Counted from the first letter of the stretch, positions 11,501 to 23,400 are shown. The stretch: 64,000 bases of DNA from Ovis canadensis (GCF_042477335.2 NC_091253.1:95184501-95248500); one strand, 5' to 3'. Numbers and translations: made by a program. The notes: a model not told the origin generated them from the letters alone.

Positions 11501-14500
11501 ATTTTAGTGTAACTTGCAAATTTCTCTTAAAAAAATTATTTATTAGCTTATGTCCCTAAGAGCTAATGTATTTACATTGTACACTTACAGAACAAGACAA
11601 GATCTCTAAAATTTATTTTTTTGTTGTCCATATTCTAAAATTAAACCTTAAATCAGTTAAATAACAAGGTTGCGAACGAAGATTTGGAATAAAACTTGTC
11701 CATACAAAGCTCAAAAAGTAAGCCACATAAAATTACATAACAAAAACGAGAGAAGTGACAAATAGGGTTAAATTCTTCACTGATGAAAACATGATCATTG
11801 TTTCCTGTCCTTTATGTTTATCATATTCAATTTTTTTCACAAATACAATAACTTTCATTAAAAATAATTAAGAATTTTCATCAACCTAAAAGCAAACAGG
11901 AAGACTTTTTCAAAGTATATAGAAAAACACAGCTTGGGACTCATTCAAACTTTAATGTCTGTAAGAAGGAATTTTGAAAGCATTAATTAAGAACTTGTTA
12001 AAATTTTGTCTAGGAATTCCTGTTTGTGAGAGGTGAATCACATATCTCTAAAGAAGATAATAAACACTCATCTGAAATTTGTGTTGGAAATTCTGCTTTT
12101 TTTAAAGATTGGCTTAAGGAGACACAAAAAGCAGTCTTAGGTAACATTAAGGAAAAAAAAACCTGTAAGCTGAAAAAACTTGGTATCTTTACAGTAAGAA
12201 AAATATAAGAATGTGAGAAAAAAAAAACTGTGAGAAAAAAACTGCTAGTAAGAGTTTTTGTAGTTTAACGTATTATTGGATATCTTATTTTTCAGTTTAA
12301 TGGTTTTGTTAGGGTGCGTAGGTATCTATTTTTAAAACAGAATTTTTTTAAGGATTTTTTTTTTTTTTTTTTTGGTTTAACAAAATGAAAGTCCTTACAG
12401 ATACCTAACTTCTGAGAGTGGCAGATAGAAAGACAATACTAATTCCTGTCTCCTTTAGATAGTTATTTTTTAATGTATCAGTGATCAATTTACCGCATGA
12501 TGAATGCATGTCAGGTGTATTTCCCACCCCAAGTCTAGGGTAACGAAATATTTTGTGGACTTGTATCGTTTTCAGGCAATTCACACCTTCCCACCACACT
12601 TATGAACGAGCCCCTCCCTTTCCATTTAATGTTTTATTTTCCTAGGTTTTACAATTCAGGAATCACCTCACACTTGAGTTGGTCCCTATTGCTACCATTT
12701 CCTCCAAATAGAGGAGTCAGGAGATAATAGAAGGATAAACTCTACAGAAAACTGTTCTGCATTTTGTAGGACACAGGCCTTTAAAGGGAGTGGGAAGTGG
12801 GATTAAGGAATATATTGAGTCACTATACCTCAGTCTCAGGATGTACTTCCTTCAACTGCTCTTATCAGAGTTTGTAAAAACTCTCAGATTTAGTGACATT
12901 CTATCTAATGTGAAGTCACAATGAGTAGAAAACGTGAATTTTTTAAGAAAAGAAGTACAACTAGAACAATGATTGTTATTTTTACGGAAGAATGACCAAA
13001 AGGGAGAATCCCATAAGCTTTGCAGAATCTTATAAAACATGATTTAAATATACGCCTTTGTGTTGTGAATATGGCCTGAAAATGTAAAACTGTTTTTGAT
13101 TTTCTGCAAGTTGTTTTCCATTGATTTTGAAGTTTAATGTTTCTATCATAATTTCACACCTACTTTGGCACAATTTACAGAACGAAGAAAAATATAGCAT
13201 AATATGTATATTTTATTTCTCCCTGTATTTTTTTACATCCTAAAACTTGTTGATTTATTTCTAAGCCTTACAATATGATTTTAGAAACACCACTATTTCA
13301 CAAGAATCATTCCTGATTCAGATTTCATTTTATTAATTTTAAATAAGAATAAATGTATAGTCCTGGTATCTAAATTCTTGCTTTTCAATTTTGGGACAGA
13401 AGAAATAACACAAATAATAGAATAATTAAGTAGTAAAGTGTTCATGATTCTTTAAGGAAAATATAAGTAAGCTTTGACAATTTCCTATACAACAGAGTTA
13501 AAGTATACATAAAATTTTATATTTTAAGATTATTAATGCTGCTAAGGAGAGCAAAAAATAAAGAGCTGTAATGCAGAAATTACTATAGAATGTACAACTT
13601 GATAAAAGTTGAGATTCAAATTAAGAACATCAAATATCAAGACTTAACATTACAATTCATTAATCCATTACAATTCATTAGTCAAATGTCCCAAAGAGAG
13701 GGCAGAATGTACAATGAGTATTTTTTGAAAATGAATTGCAAAAAATTAGTAAAATCTGAGAAGACTTCAGAATTGGAAGCTCCAGCTGGGTTTAAAAGGA
13801 TGGGGGAAGGGATCTTACTAACTAAATATTTGAAGCACCATTTAAAAAAATAAAACCTATCAAAGTCTCATCAGTTCCCCCTGCACAGGCCCACTCTGAC
13901 TCTATCTTAAACATCTTTTTCGTTGTAAAGATGAAATTTAGAAACACACACAGAGGATATGTTGCACTGATGTAGGCCAGTTGAGGAAAAAAAACAAATA
14001 AACATGGTTCAGAGCAGGATTTCAAATTGTTACACTAAATATAATAACATTTGCAGTCATGGCACTGTTCCATAATAATTTCAAAAGATTTCATTTTACT
14101 CATCATCGCCAGCCATTATCTGATCATATTTGACCTACATATTAATATTTTCATTATTATCCAAGCCCCTTTTGCTCTGTACAAACACTGTCATTTCTGT
14201 TCACTTCGAGATTATTTATTTACTTTGGAAATAACTGGAATTCTTTCACCCTATCTTTTTCTCCAGGGACACCCCCACCCCAAGGATTGATATTAATGTC
14301 TGGGGGAGGGGGGGGATACAACCCTTAAGTACAAACAAACAAAAAAACACCGTGAGATAGAAAAGGGGCCCCTCTTCATGGCATACTATGGGAGAAGAAG
14401 AAAAACAAAGGGAAAAAGAAAATGATAATTGTTTTCTCTAAGGCTATTATCTAATGCGAAAGCAAATAGTCAGTCTGGAAATCAGCTAACAGAAGGGGAT

Positions 14501-14639
14501 TAAGAGAGAGGAGATCTGAGCGGGGCTTGATGGCTCGCAGGGCTGTGTCTCCAGCCAGTGATGAGACGCAGGCAGGGCAGCCAGGAGCGCTCCAGATGGC
14601 CGGGGAAAGTGGTCGTCTTGGGTTACTGCAGGGCGCCCG
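11501..14639. other. Upstream flank of the distal promoter, no gene seen
   Basis: About 3.1 kb of AT-rich sequence without recognised transposons. It contains poly-A/T tracts, including a long T run at about 12356-12374, and a near-tandem direct repeat of TTACAATTCATTA around 13650-13682. It leads directly into the CpG island. Being upstream of a developmental gene promoter it may hold enhancers, but nothing in the sequence alone proves this. Confidence 0.5.
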
Positions 14640-15420
14640 GGGCCCCGGGAAAGCATCACTGGGGAGCCGGCCCCACGTCCAGCCTTCACCGGAGAGGGCG
14701 AGGCCAGGAGAGAGGCGGCCCGCGTGCCCCGGCCGGCCGGGCCAGCCCATTGTTAACTTACACTTGACCCCGTGACCCCCACACGACCCCGATGTGCCCC
14801 ACCGCCCCCGCCCGCCGCCCGCGCCCCCCGCGCCGCCGCGGGCCCTCCTCCCGGCCCCGGGGAGCCGCGGCGGCGCCTCGGGCGCGGGCGCGCGCGCTCT
14901 CGGCGCCCCGCGCGCAGCGCCCCCGCGGCCCGGCGGCCGCCCCGCCGCCCCGCGCGCGTCGCCTTCCTCGAGAGTGAGCGAGGGCGCGCGAGGCCGACGC
15001 AGACGCCGCCCGGGACGGGGGCGCTTCCCCGCGCCCCGCATCCCATTCGTCTGCCGCCGCGGCGACCGCAGGGAAGGGGCGGGAGGCAGGGAGGGCGGAG
15101 CGGCGCGCCGCGCGTCCGGGGCTGCTCCGCGCGGAGGCGGCGTCTGGCCGGCGGCCCCGACCCCCGGGCTCCTCGCCCCGCGGCTCGCGGTGACCGGCGC
15201 TCGGCGGCCTCGCGGCGAGCGCGCGCGCGGGCCCGCGGTGCTGGACGCGCCGGCCCTTCGCGGGCCAGGAGAGGCGCCGCGCCCTCGGCCCCTCGCCCCG
15301 CGGGCCGGCCGAGAAGACGGCAAGTTTCCCTGGCACCTCGGAGCCGGCGGCGGATGGTGGGACTCTCCGGCCCTGTGCAGTGTAAGTGCCGGCGGGCGGG
15401 CGGGGACTGGGGGCACTGGG
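14640..15420 (+). promoter_or_regulatory. RUNX1T1: CpG island, candidate distal RUNX1T1 promoter
   Basis: The densest CpG block in the window, with runs such as GCGCGGGCGCGCGCGCTCTC and many GGGCGG/CCGCCC-type boxes, bordered by AT-rich DNA on the left. No TATA box stands out, as is usual for CpG-island promoters. It ends with an ATG and a GTAAGT donor in the sense orientation of RUNX1T1 (see 15354-15381). Long open frames on both strands here are products of GC composition, not genes. Assignment to RUNX1T1 is inferred from position, orientation and phase. Confidence 0.75.
15354..15381 (+). CDS. RUNX1T1: Candidate distal first coding exon of RUNX1T1 (partial)
   Basis: ATG at 15354 opens nine codons (MVGLSGPVQ) plus one base, and then a GTAAGT donor starts at 15382. 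Phase 1 is the phase of the two recognised RUNX1T1 first exons in this window, so splicing to the common exon 2 would keep frame. From memory, human exon 2 begins with AT, which would make the junction codon Tyr instead of Asp. If the rest equals the 575-residue shared part of human MTG8, the product would be about 584 residues. The frame is also open for several hundred bases upstream, but that stretch is GC-rich and has no in-frame ATG. The exon's 5' end is unknown. It could instead be a noncoding leader, or belong to an unannotated transcript. The donor is seen; its use is inferred. Confidence 0.5.
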
Positions 15421-15899
15421 GTGGGAGGGTGCCCTGGTTGTTGCTGTTAATTCTCCTTCTGGTGACCGTCCCCTTCGTTTGGGTTGTTCCGCCGGGAGGC
15501 TCCGGGCTGTCCCCGTCGCTGAACTAGGGTAGAGCCACGCACCGGGGAGAAGAGGAGCCTCGCGAGTCGCTGCCCGCTGCGGTGACACTGAACTTCACGG
15601 GGCAGCCGGGGGTGCGTTTTCACGCTCAGATTCTCCGCGCTGCTGCCCCCCGTTTTCTTTTTCTCTCCATCATGACAATGTGAGAGCTGGAAGATCATAC
15701 TTATTCCCACCCCCACCCCCCCACCCCCGACCGAAGCCCCGGGCAAGGTACCCAGGGTGAGGGTGGCAGGTGGCCTTGCACCATCATTTCGTTTTTCTTT
15801 TTCTTTTTAAAATATTTTTTTAAACTGGAAAGTCTGCTTTTGATGGTGGGAAAACTTAGCTCTGGCATCAAGAGAGGAGGAGGAATATTAACTTTTGAG

Positions 15900-16335
15900 A
15901 CCCGGTGGCGACTGCGGTCGCGGTCCTTAGAGCAGTCCCCGGGCGCTTTGTGTCCACCCTGCGAACCCGCCCTGGTCTTCTTGGGCACGCGGGGTGCTTG
16001 GGTGGGAAGCCCCTGGAGGACAGGCCAAGCCCCCCGCCCCCGACCTCTAGTGAGGTCTCTAGATCCGACTGGCATCCGCGACGGGCTTAGGGCTTTGCCG
16101 CCCGGGCTGGGTGGGCAGCGTCCCCGCGGCCCAGACCTCCGCGCGCCGGGGGCTCCTGCGCCCTGGCCCTTTGGGGCTTCCCTGCGCAGCCTCGATGGGG
16201 GCGCCCGTCTCCTCTTCAGAATGGGGAGCCCTGTGCTCGGCAACGGAGCCCCCGCCAGGCGGAGCCCGGACGGAAAGCTGCGTCCCGGGGATGCAATTCG
16301 TTTACCCGGCCCCAGCGCTCTCTTTGGGGGGACAG
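15900..16335. promoter_or_regulatory. CpG-rich downstream shore of the distal island
   Basis: A second, less dense CpG-rich patch about 0.5 kb inside the putative first intron (for example GGCGACTGCGGTCGCGGTCC). It is separated from the main island by less CpG-rich sequence, including a C-rich tract near 15705-15730 and AT-rich DNA near 15800. Promoters of this kind often extend like this, but no discrete site can be called. Confidence 0.5.
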
Positions 16336-16440
16336 AAAGGACTGGGGTGATCGGTGCACCCAGACCCCTCTCCCTGGGTGGATCTGACGCTGGCCAGGAC
16401 CCCCTTAGGAAAGACAATTCGGTGGGTACAAGGCGCTTAA

Positions 16441-16590
16441 ATCCGTTTTTTTTTTTTTTTTGAAAGTTTTTATGGAGGTTGGGGTGGGGTAAGTCAACCC
16501 TTGGAAAAGTTTGAGTACAGATTCCAGGAAGTAGGATGTGAACCCAGACTGTTACTAAAAATAGCCCGATCCCCCCCCCCCCCCAACTCC
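16441..16590. repeat. Homopolymer tracts (poly-T, poly-C)
   Basis: A T run at about 16446-16460 and a C run of about 14 at 16571-16584. Both are prone to length error. Confidence 0.7.
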
Positions 16591-19500
16591 CCCCGCGCTT
16601 TTCAAGTTTGGAGAATTTGGCTGCGGAGCCTTGCAGCCCTTGTTTTCCTTATTCCTTGCAAAGCGTCGTGGCGGTTGAAATCTTTTGAGCACAGCTATTC
16701 TTCAAGATCTGGGCATCTTAAAGCCCAACTCGCCTCAGTTTGGCACCAGAGTGTCCCTTGCAGGAATAGCCAGTGTCCCCCACGGAGGAGCTCCTGAAGA
16801 CCAGTTCCAAAGTCCAGGGCCGGGGAGTGAAGGTCAGGAGTTGGGGGGAGGCCACTCCAGAGCAACTTGATGTGCTTCATGTCACTCCGGGCCCCCTTGA
16901 AATTTTAACTTCGCTCCCTCTGATTAATCTGCCCAGGGCCTTGATATAAATGGCTGCCCACAGCAGCTGCAAATTGATGTATCCCCTGATAAAGGTTGGG
17001 TTGCTGACCAAGGCGTTTTCTTTTTGTACCTTCTGTGTGAACTGAAATCTGTTTTACAGGTTCCACCCCCCCCTCCCCTCCCTGCACACCGCCCCCCCCC
17101 CCAACCCCGTCTCCTTTTAAACATGTGTCCCATTTTTACGTGCACCCAGTGGCTTTGATTGTCATAACCCTCCCTTTGCTTAGAATGAGAGGGAACCTGG
17201 GTCTGTGCCCAGTAAGTCCACACTCGCTAGAATACAAATTGATCAGGTTTTCAGTGGTAAACCGTTAGTGTCGGGGGTCTTCTTTAGTTTTTTGCAGCCT
17301 TTTGCCTGGACCATGTGAGTGTTTTGTTGTGCCCAGTCTCTCCTGTCATACAGTTCCTTAGAAATGTGAATAAACAGAATTGTTTCTTAAACCATCCTGG
17401 ACCAAACCCAGATGCTTATGTCAGATGTGATGTGTACAAAGAGAAGCAAATTTATGATTCTCTGGATCTTTCCCCATTGTTTATTCTTAATGTCAATTCT
17501 AGTTTTAACATTGTAGGGGCTTTCAGGTAGCATGCATGGGACAGTCTGATTTTCTTTTTCTTTCTTTTTATGGGTGGTTATTTTTAAAGAGACAGCTGAC
17601 AGTCTCACCCAGTGTTTAACCTAGGCATTTTTTGCAGCCAGGAAGGATATTGAGGAAGTTGAAGTCTAACATTGCTTTATCTGTACTGTATTTAGCATTT
17701 CTTTGGCTTATTCTTTCAAAAGAAAGAATTTCCACGAAATAATCAAGGAATCAGGCTCATTCTGGGTGTATAAAAGCTGACTTTATCTGCGATCATACTA
17801 AGAGAAGAACTTTATGTTAGAAGACTTTGTATAAGCATTCATAATTTTTTGTAAACCATTTAGACAGCAGTCACTTTATTTGAAATGCTAAATACTGAGT
17901 GGGAGAGTTTGAGTATGGAGTTTCTCCAGTGTCCAGTTCATATCTAATAAAAGAAGTGGAAAAAATGGTGCATTTTTTTTCTTTAATGTTTGGACAGCTC
18001 GAAGCAGACCAGAAATCTTTGAAATACTATTTTCCTTTATAGCCTTAGTCCCTGTGACTCACTAATATCTGCTAATAATTTGATTTAAAAATGATCCTTA
18101 AAAGGGCTTTCCTAATAAGACACATTCTTCTTGTAGTACAATGCAAACTGCCCTATCAAGTTGCAAGCTGCTGGAAATGGTAGGAGAGTACATGTTGCAG
18201 CTACAAGATTGCAGCTTTATATTTTTACAATTTTCCCTTTCTGAAGAAAAGTAAAATATTGTTCTTGATGCTAGATTTTAATGATGAATTCTTCCATCCA
18301 GGGTGTTAGTATAAATATTTGCAGATGAAAGAACACTTCATAAATAGGAAAGAAGTACACAAATGTAAGGTGCCATTATCATTTATTTTATTATAAAAAT
18401 AGAAGCTTATTTTATTGTTAAAAAAAAAAAACTTTTCTGTTTTTTCCGACATTGAAAAGGGATCACGAGAAAGAAATGCTTCCAATAGGAATGCTGGGCA
18501 GTGGTTGTCAGGTTAGGACATTCTTCACTGTCAAATCATGTTTCCCACTTCTTTGATATGAACATCAGCTGACAGGCTCTGAATGCAAACCCTTCTTCAT
18601 TGAGGTTTTATGCAGGCAGCATAGCCCTTCATAGCAAAGCAGTCTCAAAAATTGGCACCTGCAGGATTTGCATGTGAAAAAAACGATTCAGTTGCATTTT
18701 ACTGGAGTCTATTACTGTAAGTTATGTAGGTTCAGTGAGAAAAGCTATTTGTTGATGTTTGGACATTTAAAAGTTCTTTGTTTTAGGGACACCTTATTCA
18801 TCATCCAGTGACCCACAGACTTTATTGATAGCAGAAGCAGGGAGAAGTGATCTCTGGCTTTATAGAGGTTATTTAGTATGAAATGGTGTTATTTTTAACC
18901 GTGTGCTTACAGAGTGCACTGCATGCATGGTTAATTTTTAAAACGTGCCTTAAAATGATGCCTTCATACAACTTTCAGAATCCATCAGAAGTTAAACAAA
19001 TACATAAAATTAGGTGAACATAAATACTCTGTGAAAACAACCTAGGATTTTAGGAGTTCAGTAAGTTAAAATCTATGATAAAGAAGTTAAACATTTCATA
19101 GTTCTGAATTTCTTTACTTGTTAAATAATTTGTCACAAAGATGCCTTTTAAAAATGCCATATTTGACCCTTTTATGCAAAGTAACTGACAAATACTGTCA
19201 ACTAAAACACCTTTGTGAACCTCAGAATATTATCCATCAATGAGAACATTTCATCCAGAATAAGTTATTTTTTATTATCTAAAGAGACACGTTCCAACTT
19301 CACTTTTTTACAGCCATTAATATAAGAGTTCCTAAATAATGTTTAAAGAACAGTGAACATTTTATTAAAGCAAACATTAGTTCAGTTTAATGGAGGTAAT
19401 TGTAAGTGATAAGACAGAGCAGGTTATCTCTGTGTTGTTTAAACAGAAGGAGCTACTTTGCACCATTTCCAGTAGCCATCTGTAGAAGAGAAGGGTTTGC

Positions 19501-21265
19501 ACCTGTCTGTCCACACTAATTATAGATTAGGGCCAAAGAAATGAAATTCGAGGAGGTTTTCAGCTAATGAAATCCATACAGATTTTATTGTAAATGTGTT
19601 TTATGTAAAGAGGGTGATGGTTGAGTTATGAGTGAATAAATTGCTATGTAGCTGCTAGGCACTTGGTTTTGAAGCACAATTCTGCTGCATTAACCTTTGA
19701 TATTAAAAAAAAAAAAAGACAAACAACTTAGACACGGATGCTAGTCTTTGTTTGGCATCCATAGCTACAATTTAGTGAGCAGTAGTGAGATTCAGTGTGC
19801 AATTTTAAAATGTACTGTAAAGCAGCTTAAATGTTAAGAATATTCTAGTATTTTGAAATGCAGATGAAGTAGAAGGTAGGTTTTAACTTATACATATAAA
19901 GCATTAGGAAATCCGAAAGCTTTTTTTTTTTTTGCATTTCAGTTTCACATACATGAGAAATTAAAGCAAAATGAGTGAGGAATTCATTCTGCAATAAAAG
20001 GTCACATGAATCTCTACCACATCTGTTTATAGTAATTATGAACATAATTAACATAAGAATTACAAATGAAATAATGACAAGCTGAGCAATGAGATATTAT
20101 GCTGTAATGGTCATATGTTGGAATTCTCACATTATAGCACACTAGAATTCACATACTCAAAGAAAATGCTAGATTTTTATCTGAATTAATGCTTCAAAAC
20201 TTATCTGCTTGAGACAGATGGACTTCTTGCTTTTATAGGAAGGTAACCTATTATTAAGAAAAGAACTAGTTGAAATTAAGATTTCTAGTCTCCAGCCTGG
20301 CCTTTAAGACAGCTGTGATTATAGAAACCACTTCCTGTTGTACACTTATTCTATGATTGTTCTTGATTATTATATTGCTTTTTTTCTAAATTGAAAGCTT
20401 TGCAGCAAAGTGTGTGCTTTGGAAGAAAGTCATGGATTCTTCCCATTTGAGAATTGGTTGATCTTTTCTGTAACTGTGAGCCAAAAGTCAGTGAACAAAC
20501 AAGGTATTAATAGAAATAGTATGCCTTTACAAAACAAGAACACTGGCAGATAAGCTTTTGTGCAGTTTTCTTCATACCTTCAGTGTCTGGATGCTTTTTA
20601 AAGAAAAATGTAAGCCTTTTCTGTGGAAGTAGTCTGGCTTTGTTTGTTTTATAAATAGCATTTTTTCAAAGCGCATGTAATGGAAAAATCAGTTGGCGTT
20701 TCTAAGTTGTATTTTTTACTTCCTAGAGTTGCATTGGATTTATAAACATGTGTCTGTAATCTTTGTCCAAACTGATCTAACTAATATGTAATAAAGGGGC
20801 AGGTATATGTGATTGCACCTGGTTATCCTGAATGCAGGTTTCTATAGCAGCTAGAGAAAAAGTGAAAGGTGACCCTTTATGAGAGCTATAATGATACTCT
20901 AGAAGTCTGTTGTTACATTTAAAACATGTTTTTCACTCATTTAGAGTGCACTCGATTTGGTAACATTTCCTGCCAAAGGGCCTCCTCCCTCTCTTTGCAC
21001 CCTTCTATAACTATTGAACCTGCTCACTTTTTGAAGATTTACAGGGAAATAGTACCTCCTTCTCTTCTCAGTGATACCCCGAGGTTTTCCACATGATTGG
21101 ATTACTGGCGGATTGTGGCAGAGCCCTTTTCATCTGACATTCATTGCATGACAAGATTTTTCGCACATGCCCTTCCTCCACCAATGCCTAGCTTTTTGCA
21201 CTTTACCTGACCTATCGGGTTTCCCGTAATTGTTTCCTTGGAGTGGTGGGAGCTTGGGGGCCAGA
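16591..21265 (+). other. RUNX1T1: Putative 5' intron of RUNX1T1, no exon recognised
   Basis: About 4.7 kb of moderately AT-rich sequence with no lineage-specific transposon that I recognise. It includes C-rich tracts at about 17060-17104. The lack of insertions so close to a developmental promoter is compatible with constrained noncoding sequence, but I cannot measure conservation here. The small frames look random. Confidence 0.5.
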
Positions 21266-21296
21266 GGATCCACTGCTCAAAATGAGCAGTGGATCC
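21266..21296. repeat. Perfect inverted repeat (14-bp arms, 3-base loop)
   Basis: The left arm GGATCCACTGCTCA (21266-21279) and right arm TGAGCAGTGGATCC (21283-21296) are exact reverse complements separated by AAA. The symmetry stops abruptly on both sides. It lies in unique sequence about 1.1 kb before the second CpG island. Confidence 0.95.
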
Positions 21297-22399
21297 AAGT
21301 GGTTTGGAGGGGAGTGCTTGATTCAACAGTTTGCTGTTGTGGTTCAGGGGCTCAGCTGGCCCCCTCTTTGTGATCCCTGCCTCTCCTGATTTTCTTAAGG
21401 TCTTCTTCAGATTTGTCTCCTCTCAGAGGTGGCTTGCTAGGTCTCTTGCACTTTGGTGTTGATGTTTTTCTCTAATCACTAGCCTTATTTCCCCTCACCC
21501 CAAACTATCAAGCCCCCATGCATAAACTGGTTTACAATCTGAAGTTTCACTGCAGCAGGGGCTACAGTGTATGTCAGGAACAGTTCTGGAGTTTGTTGGC
21601 TTCTTTGTTCTGAACTCACTCTTCATACTGACATGAGCTTCTTAAGTAAGCTTCAGTGCCTTGAAATGCAACAAGACCAAATACTCCCTCTCCCCCCCCC
21701 CAATAAAATAACCTTCTTTGCTGCATTATTTGCACTCCATTAAGGATCTGATCAGATGTACAGGTTGGCTGATGGGTGCATTTAAAAGGGCAAAGGGGGC
21801 TCCCAGGAGACCACTCAGGTGTACCTCCCTGCAGACCCTGATGGGGGTGGAAGAGGCACTCTGGACTGGGAGGAGCGCTAGCTCCCTGCTTGGTGTCTGA
21901 TTGATTCCCTTGCTCTGGGGTGGGGGGAAGAGCTGTGGAGGCAAGCTCAAGCCGGGATTGATTGCCTCGATTTCAAATTCCCACCTCCAAAATAGACTCT
22001 CAGAGGTACACACAAGGAGCCCCCACGCCGGCACAGTTTCTGGAGGTGGAGCAGGTGTCTAAGAGTCACCTGTAGCTCCCAGTCACAAGTGCGTCTTCTC
22101 CCGGTGCCGCTGGCCACGCGAGGTTTCCGCTGGGACCACCTTGACAAGCCCGGGGAGATGCCAGCGTTTGTATCCGCCTCACAGCCATCTCTGTGGATGT
22201 GGGCAGGGGGCTGGAGTCTAGTCTTGGAGCCAGCCAAGAAAGGGACGAGAACTCCCACTTGAGGTCGGTCGGGAAGGGCTGTGTCGCTGCCCGTGAGGAC
22301 TCCCTGGGTTTGCTGGGCAACTTGGGTCTGTCTGGATGGAGGTCACACGGTGACTGTCTCGTTGTTAAGCTCCTGCAAAAAGCGGGCTCTGGATGCCCC
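21297..22399. other. Sequence leading into the second CpG island
   Basis: GC content rises from left to right. There is a C run at about 21691-21702. Overlapping open frames on both strands between 21718 and 22818 share no recognised protein similarity and follow base composition. No exon can be assigned. Confidence 0.5.
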
Positions 22400-22869
22400 T
22401 CTGACCTTGACAGAACCTCCCGGAATGTTAGCATCCCGGCTGCCTCCGTCCGCCATCCCCGGAGCAAGGGAGAAAGGCAGTTTGCTAGTCTGGATTCCCC
22501 CCGCTCTCTCTCCGGGAGGGGACAGACTGGGGTAGGGGGGAGACAGGTCAGCCTCGGCCAGCCTGGGGGCGCCTCGCTCCCCCCCCCCCTTGCCCCCCGA
22601 ATCCCCCGCCCCTGCCCTGCCGGTCCCTGCTCCTTCGCTGCAGCCCGCGTCTCCGGTCCCCCCTCTCTCCCGCTTCCCCTGCCTCTCCCGCGCCGTCTCA
22701 CACGCACCCTCTGTTTATTTTCCTGCCTCCATCTGGGCCCTGCTGATATTGTAATCACCCCGATGCACGCCGGCTCCGCTCGGCTCCCTCGTGCGCCCGC
22801 ACACTCACTCACACACAATGTGCCATCCCGACAAGCCTCTGACTTCTGATAAGCTCCGATGTGTGTTTA

Positions 22870-22942
22870 ATGAATACAAAGCCGCGGTCCGGGGGCCGCC
22901 TGCGCTGCGGCGGCCGCCTCTCCTGCGCTGCTTTGCCAGAAG
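22870..22942 (+). CDS. RUNX1T1: Candidate second alternative first coding exon of RUNX1T1 (partial)
   Basis: ATG at 22870 opens 24 codons (MNTKPRSGGRLRCGG... ending ...ALPE) plus one G, followed by a GTAATC donor at 22943. The same frame has a TGA at 22840-22842, so this is the first ATG after an in-frame stop. The exon again ends in phase 1 with G, so joining exon 2 (first bases AT, from memory) would restore the Asp codon found in MTG8a and MTG8b. The segment is basic (Arg/Lys-rich). I do not recognise it as a described isoform. The donor is weaker than that of exon 1b. The exon could be noncoding in practice, with translation starting in a later exon. Confidence 0.4.
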
Positions 22943-22950
22943 GTAATCTC

Positions 22951-23040
22951 GGCGGCCGGGGGGGGCCGGGGGCCGGGGGGCGGGCCGGGAGGAGGGGAGG
23001 GGTGGGGGGCGGGATGCAGGGGGGCGCGGGGAGGCGGCCT
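22951..23040 (+). repeat. G-run array with G-quadruplex potential
   Basis: Many closely spaced runs of three or more G on the plus strand, immediately after the candidate donor at 22943. The nascent RNA and the non-template strand would both be able to form G-quadruplexes. This is a sequence-level prediction only. Confidence 0.75.
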
Positions 23041-23316
23041 TTCTCTTTTCCTCTCCCCCTTCCCAAACGATTCAGAAGTCGATAAGACCGGGAGAAGTGA
23101 AGATGTACCACGTTATCTGTCGCTCCTCTTAGCTGGCGGAGAGAATTTACATTTCAAGATTAGCAGAGGGAGGAAAGAGAAATCTGCCTTTTGTTGTGTG
23201 GGGTGAGGAGCAGGCATCAGCCCTGGCCTGGCCGCTATCTCCCATCACCTCTGCTATCCAGACAGGACTCACCGAGGTGAGATTACCGGAGGGCCTTATC
23301 TTTCCTTGGGTTTCGG

Positions 23317-23400
23317 GTTTTTTTTTTTTTTTTTTTTGCCATTCTAAATAGGTTTAAAGGAGACTGGATAAAGGGCGGGGGTTGGGGGGGGGGGAAACAA
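23317..23400. repeat. Homopolymer tracts (poly-T, poly-G)
   Basis: A T run of about 20 at 23319-23338, followed by a G-rich stretch with a long G run at about 23382-23394. Length is likely polymorphic or assembly-dependent. Confidence 0.7.

Larger units (their letters stand above)
22400..23060 (+). promoter_or_regulatory. RUNX1T1: Second CpG island, candidate alternative RUNX1T1 promoter
   Basis: A CpG- and C/G-run-rich block about 7.5 kb downstream of the first island and in the same putative sense orientation. It holds pyrimidine-rich stretches on its left (22540-22690) and a strongly G-rich stretch on its right. Two possible 5' splice sites follow the likely start region: AAG/GTAATC at 22942/22943 and GAG/GTGAGA at 23276/23277. 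No TATA box is evident. Its role as a RUNX1T1 promoter is inferred. Confidence 0.65.

Noticed and set aside
14451..15588. Long open frames on both strands (321, 276, 251 and 218 codons) over the CpG island
   Set aside because: They overlap in several frames, are dominated by Arg, Pro, Gly and Ala, and have no recognised domain. Stop codons are AT-rich and simply scarce in such GC-rich sequence.
15701..16463. 238- and 207-codon frames on opposite strands in the island shore
   Set aside because: Low-complexity composition, mutual overlap and no similarity; products of GC content.
22066..22849. 250- and 218-codon overlapping frames near the second island
   Set aside because: Same compositional effect; no domain and no consistent splice context.
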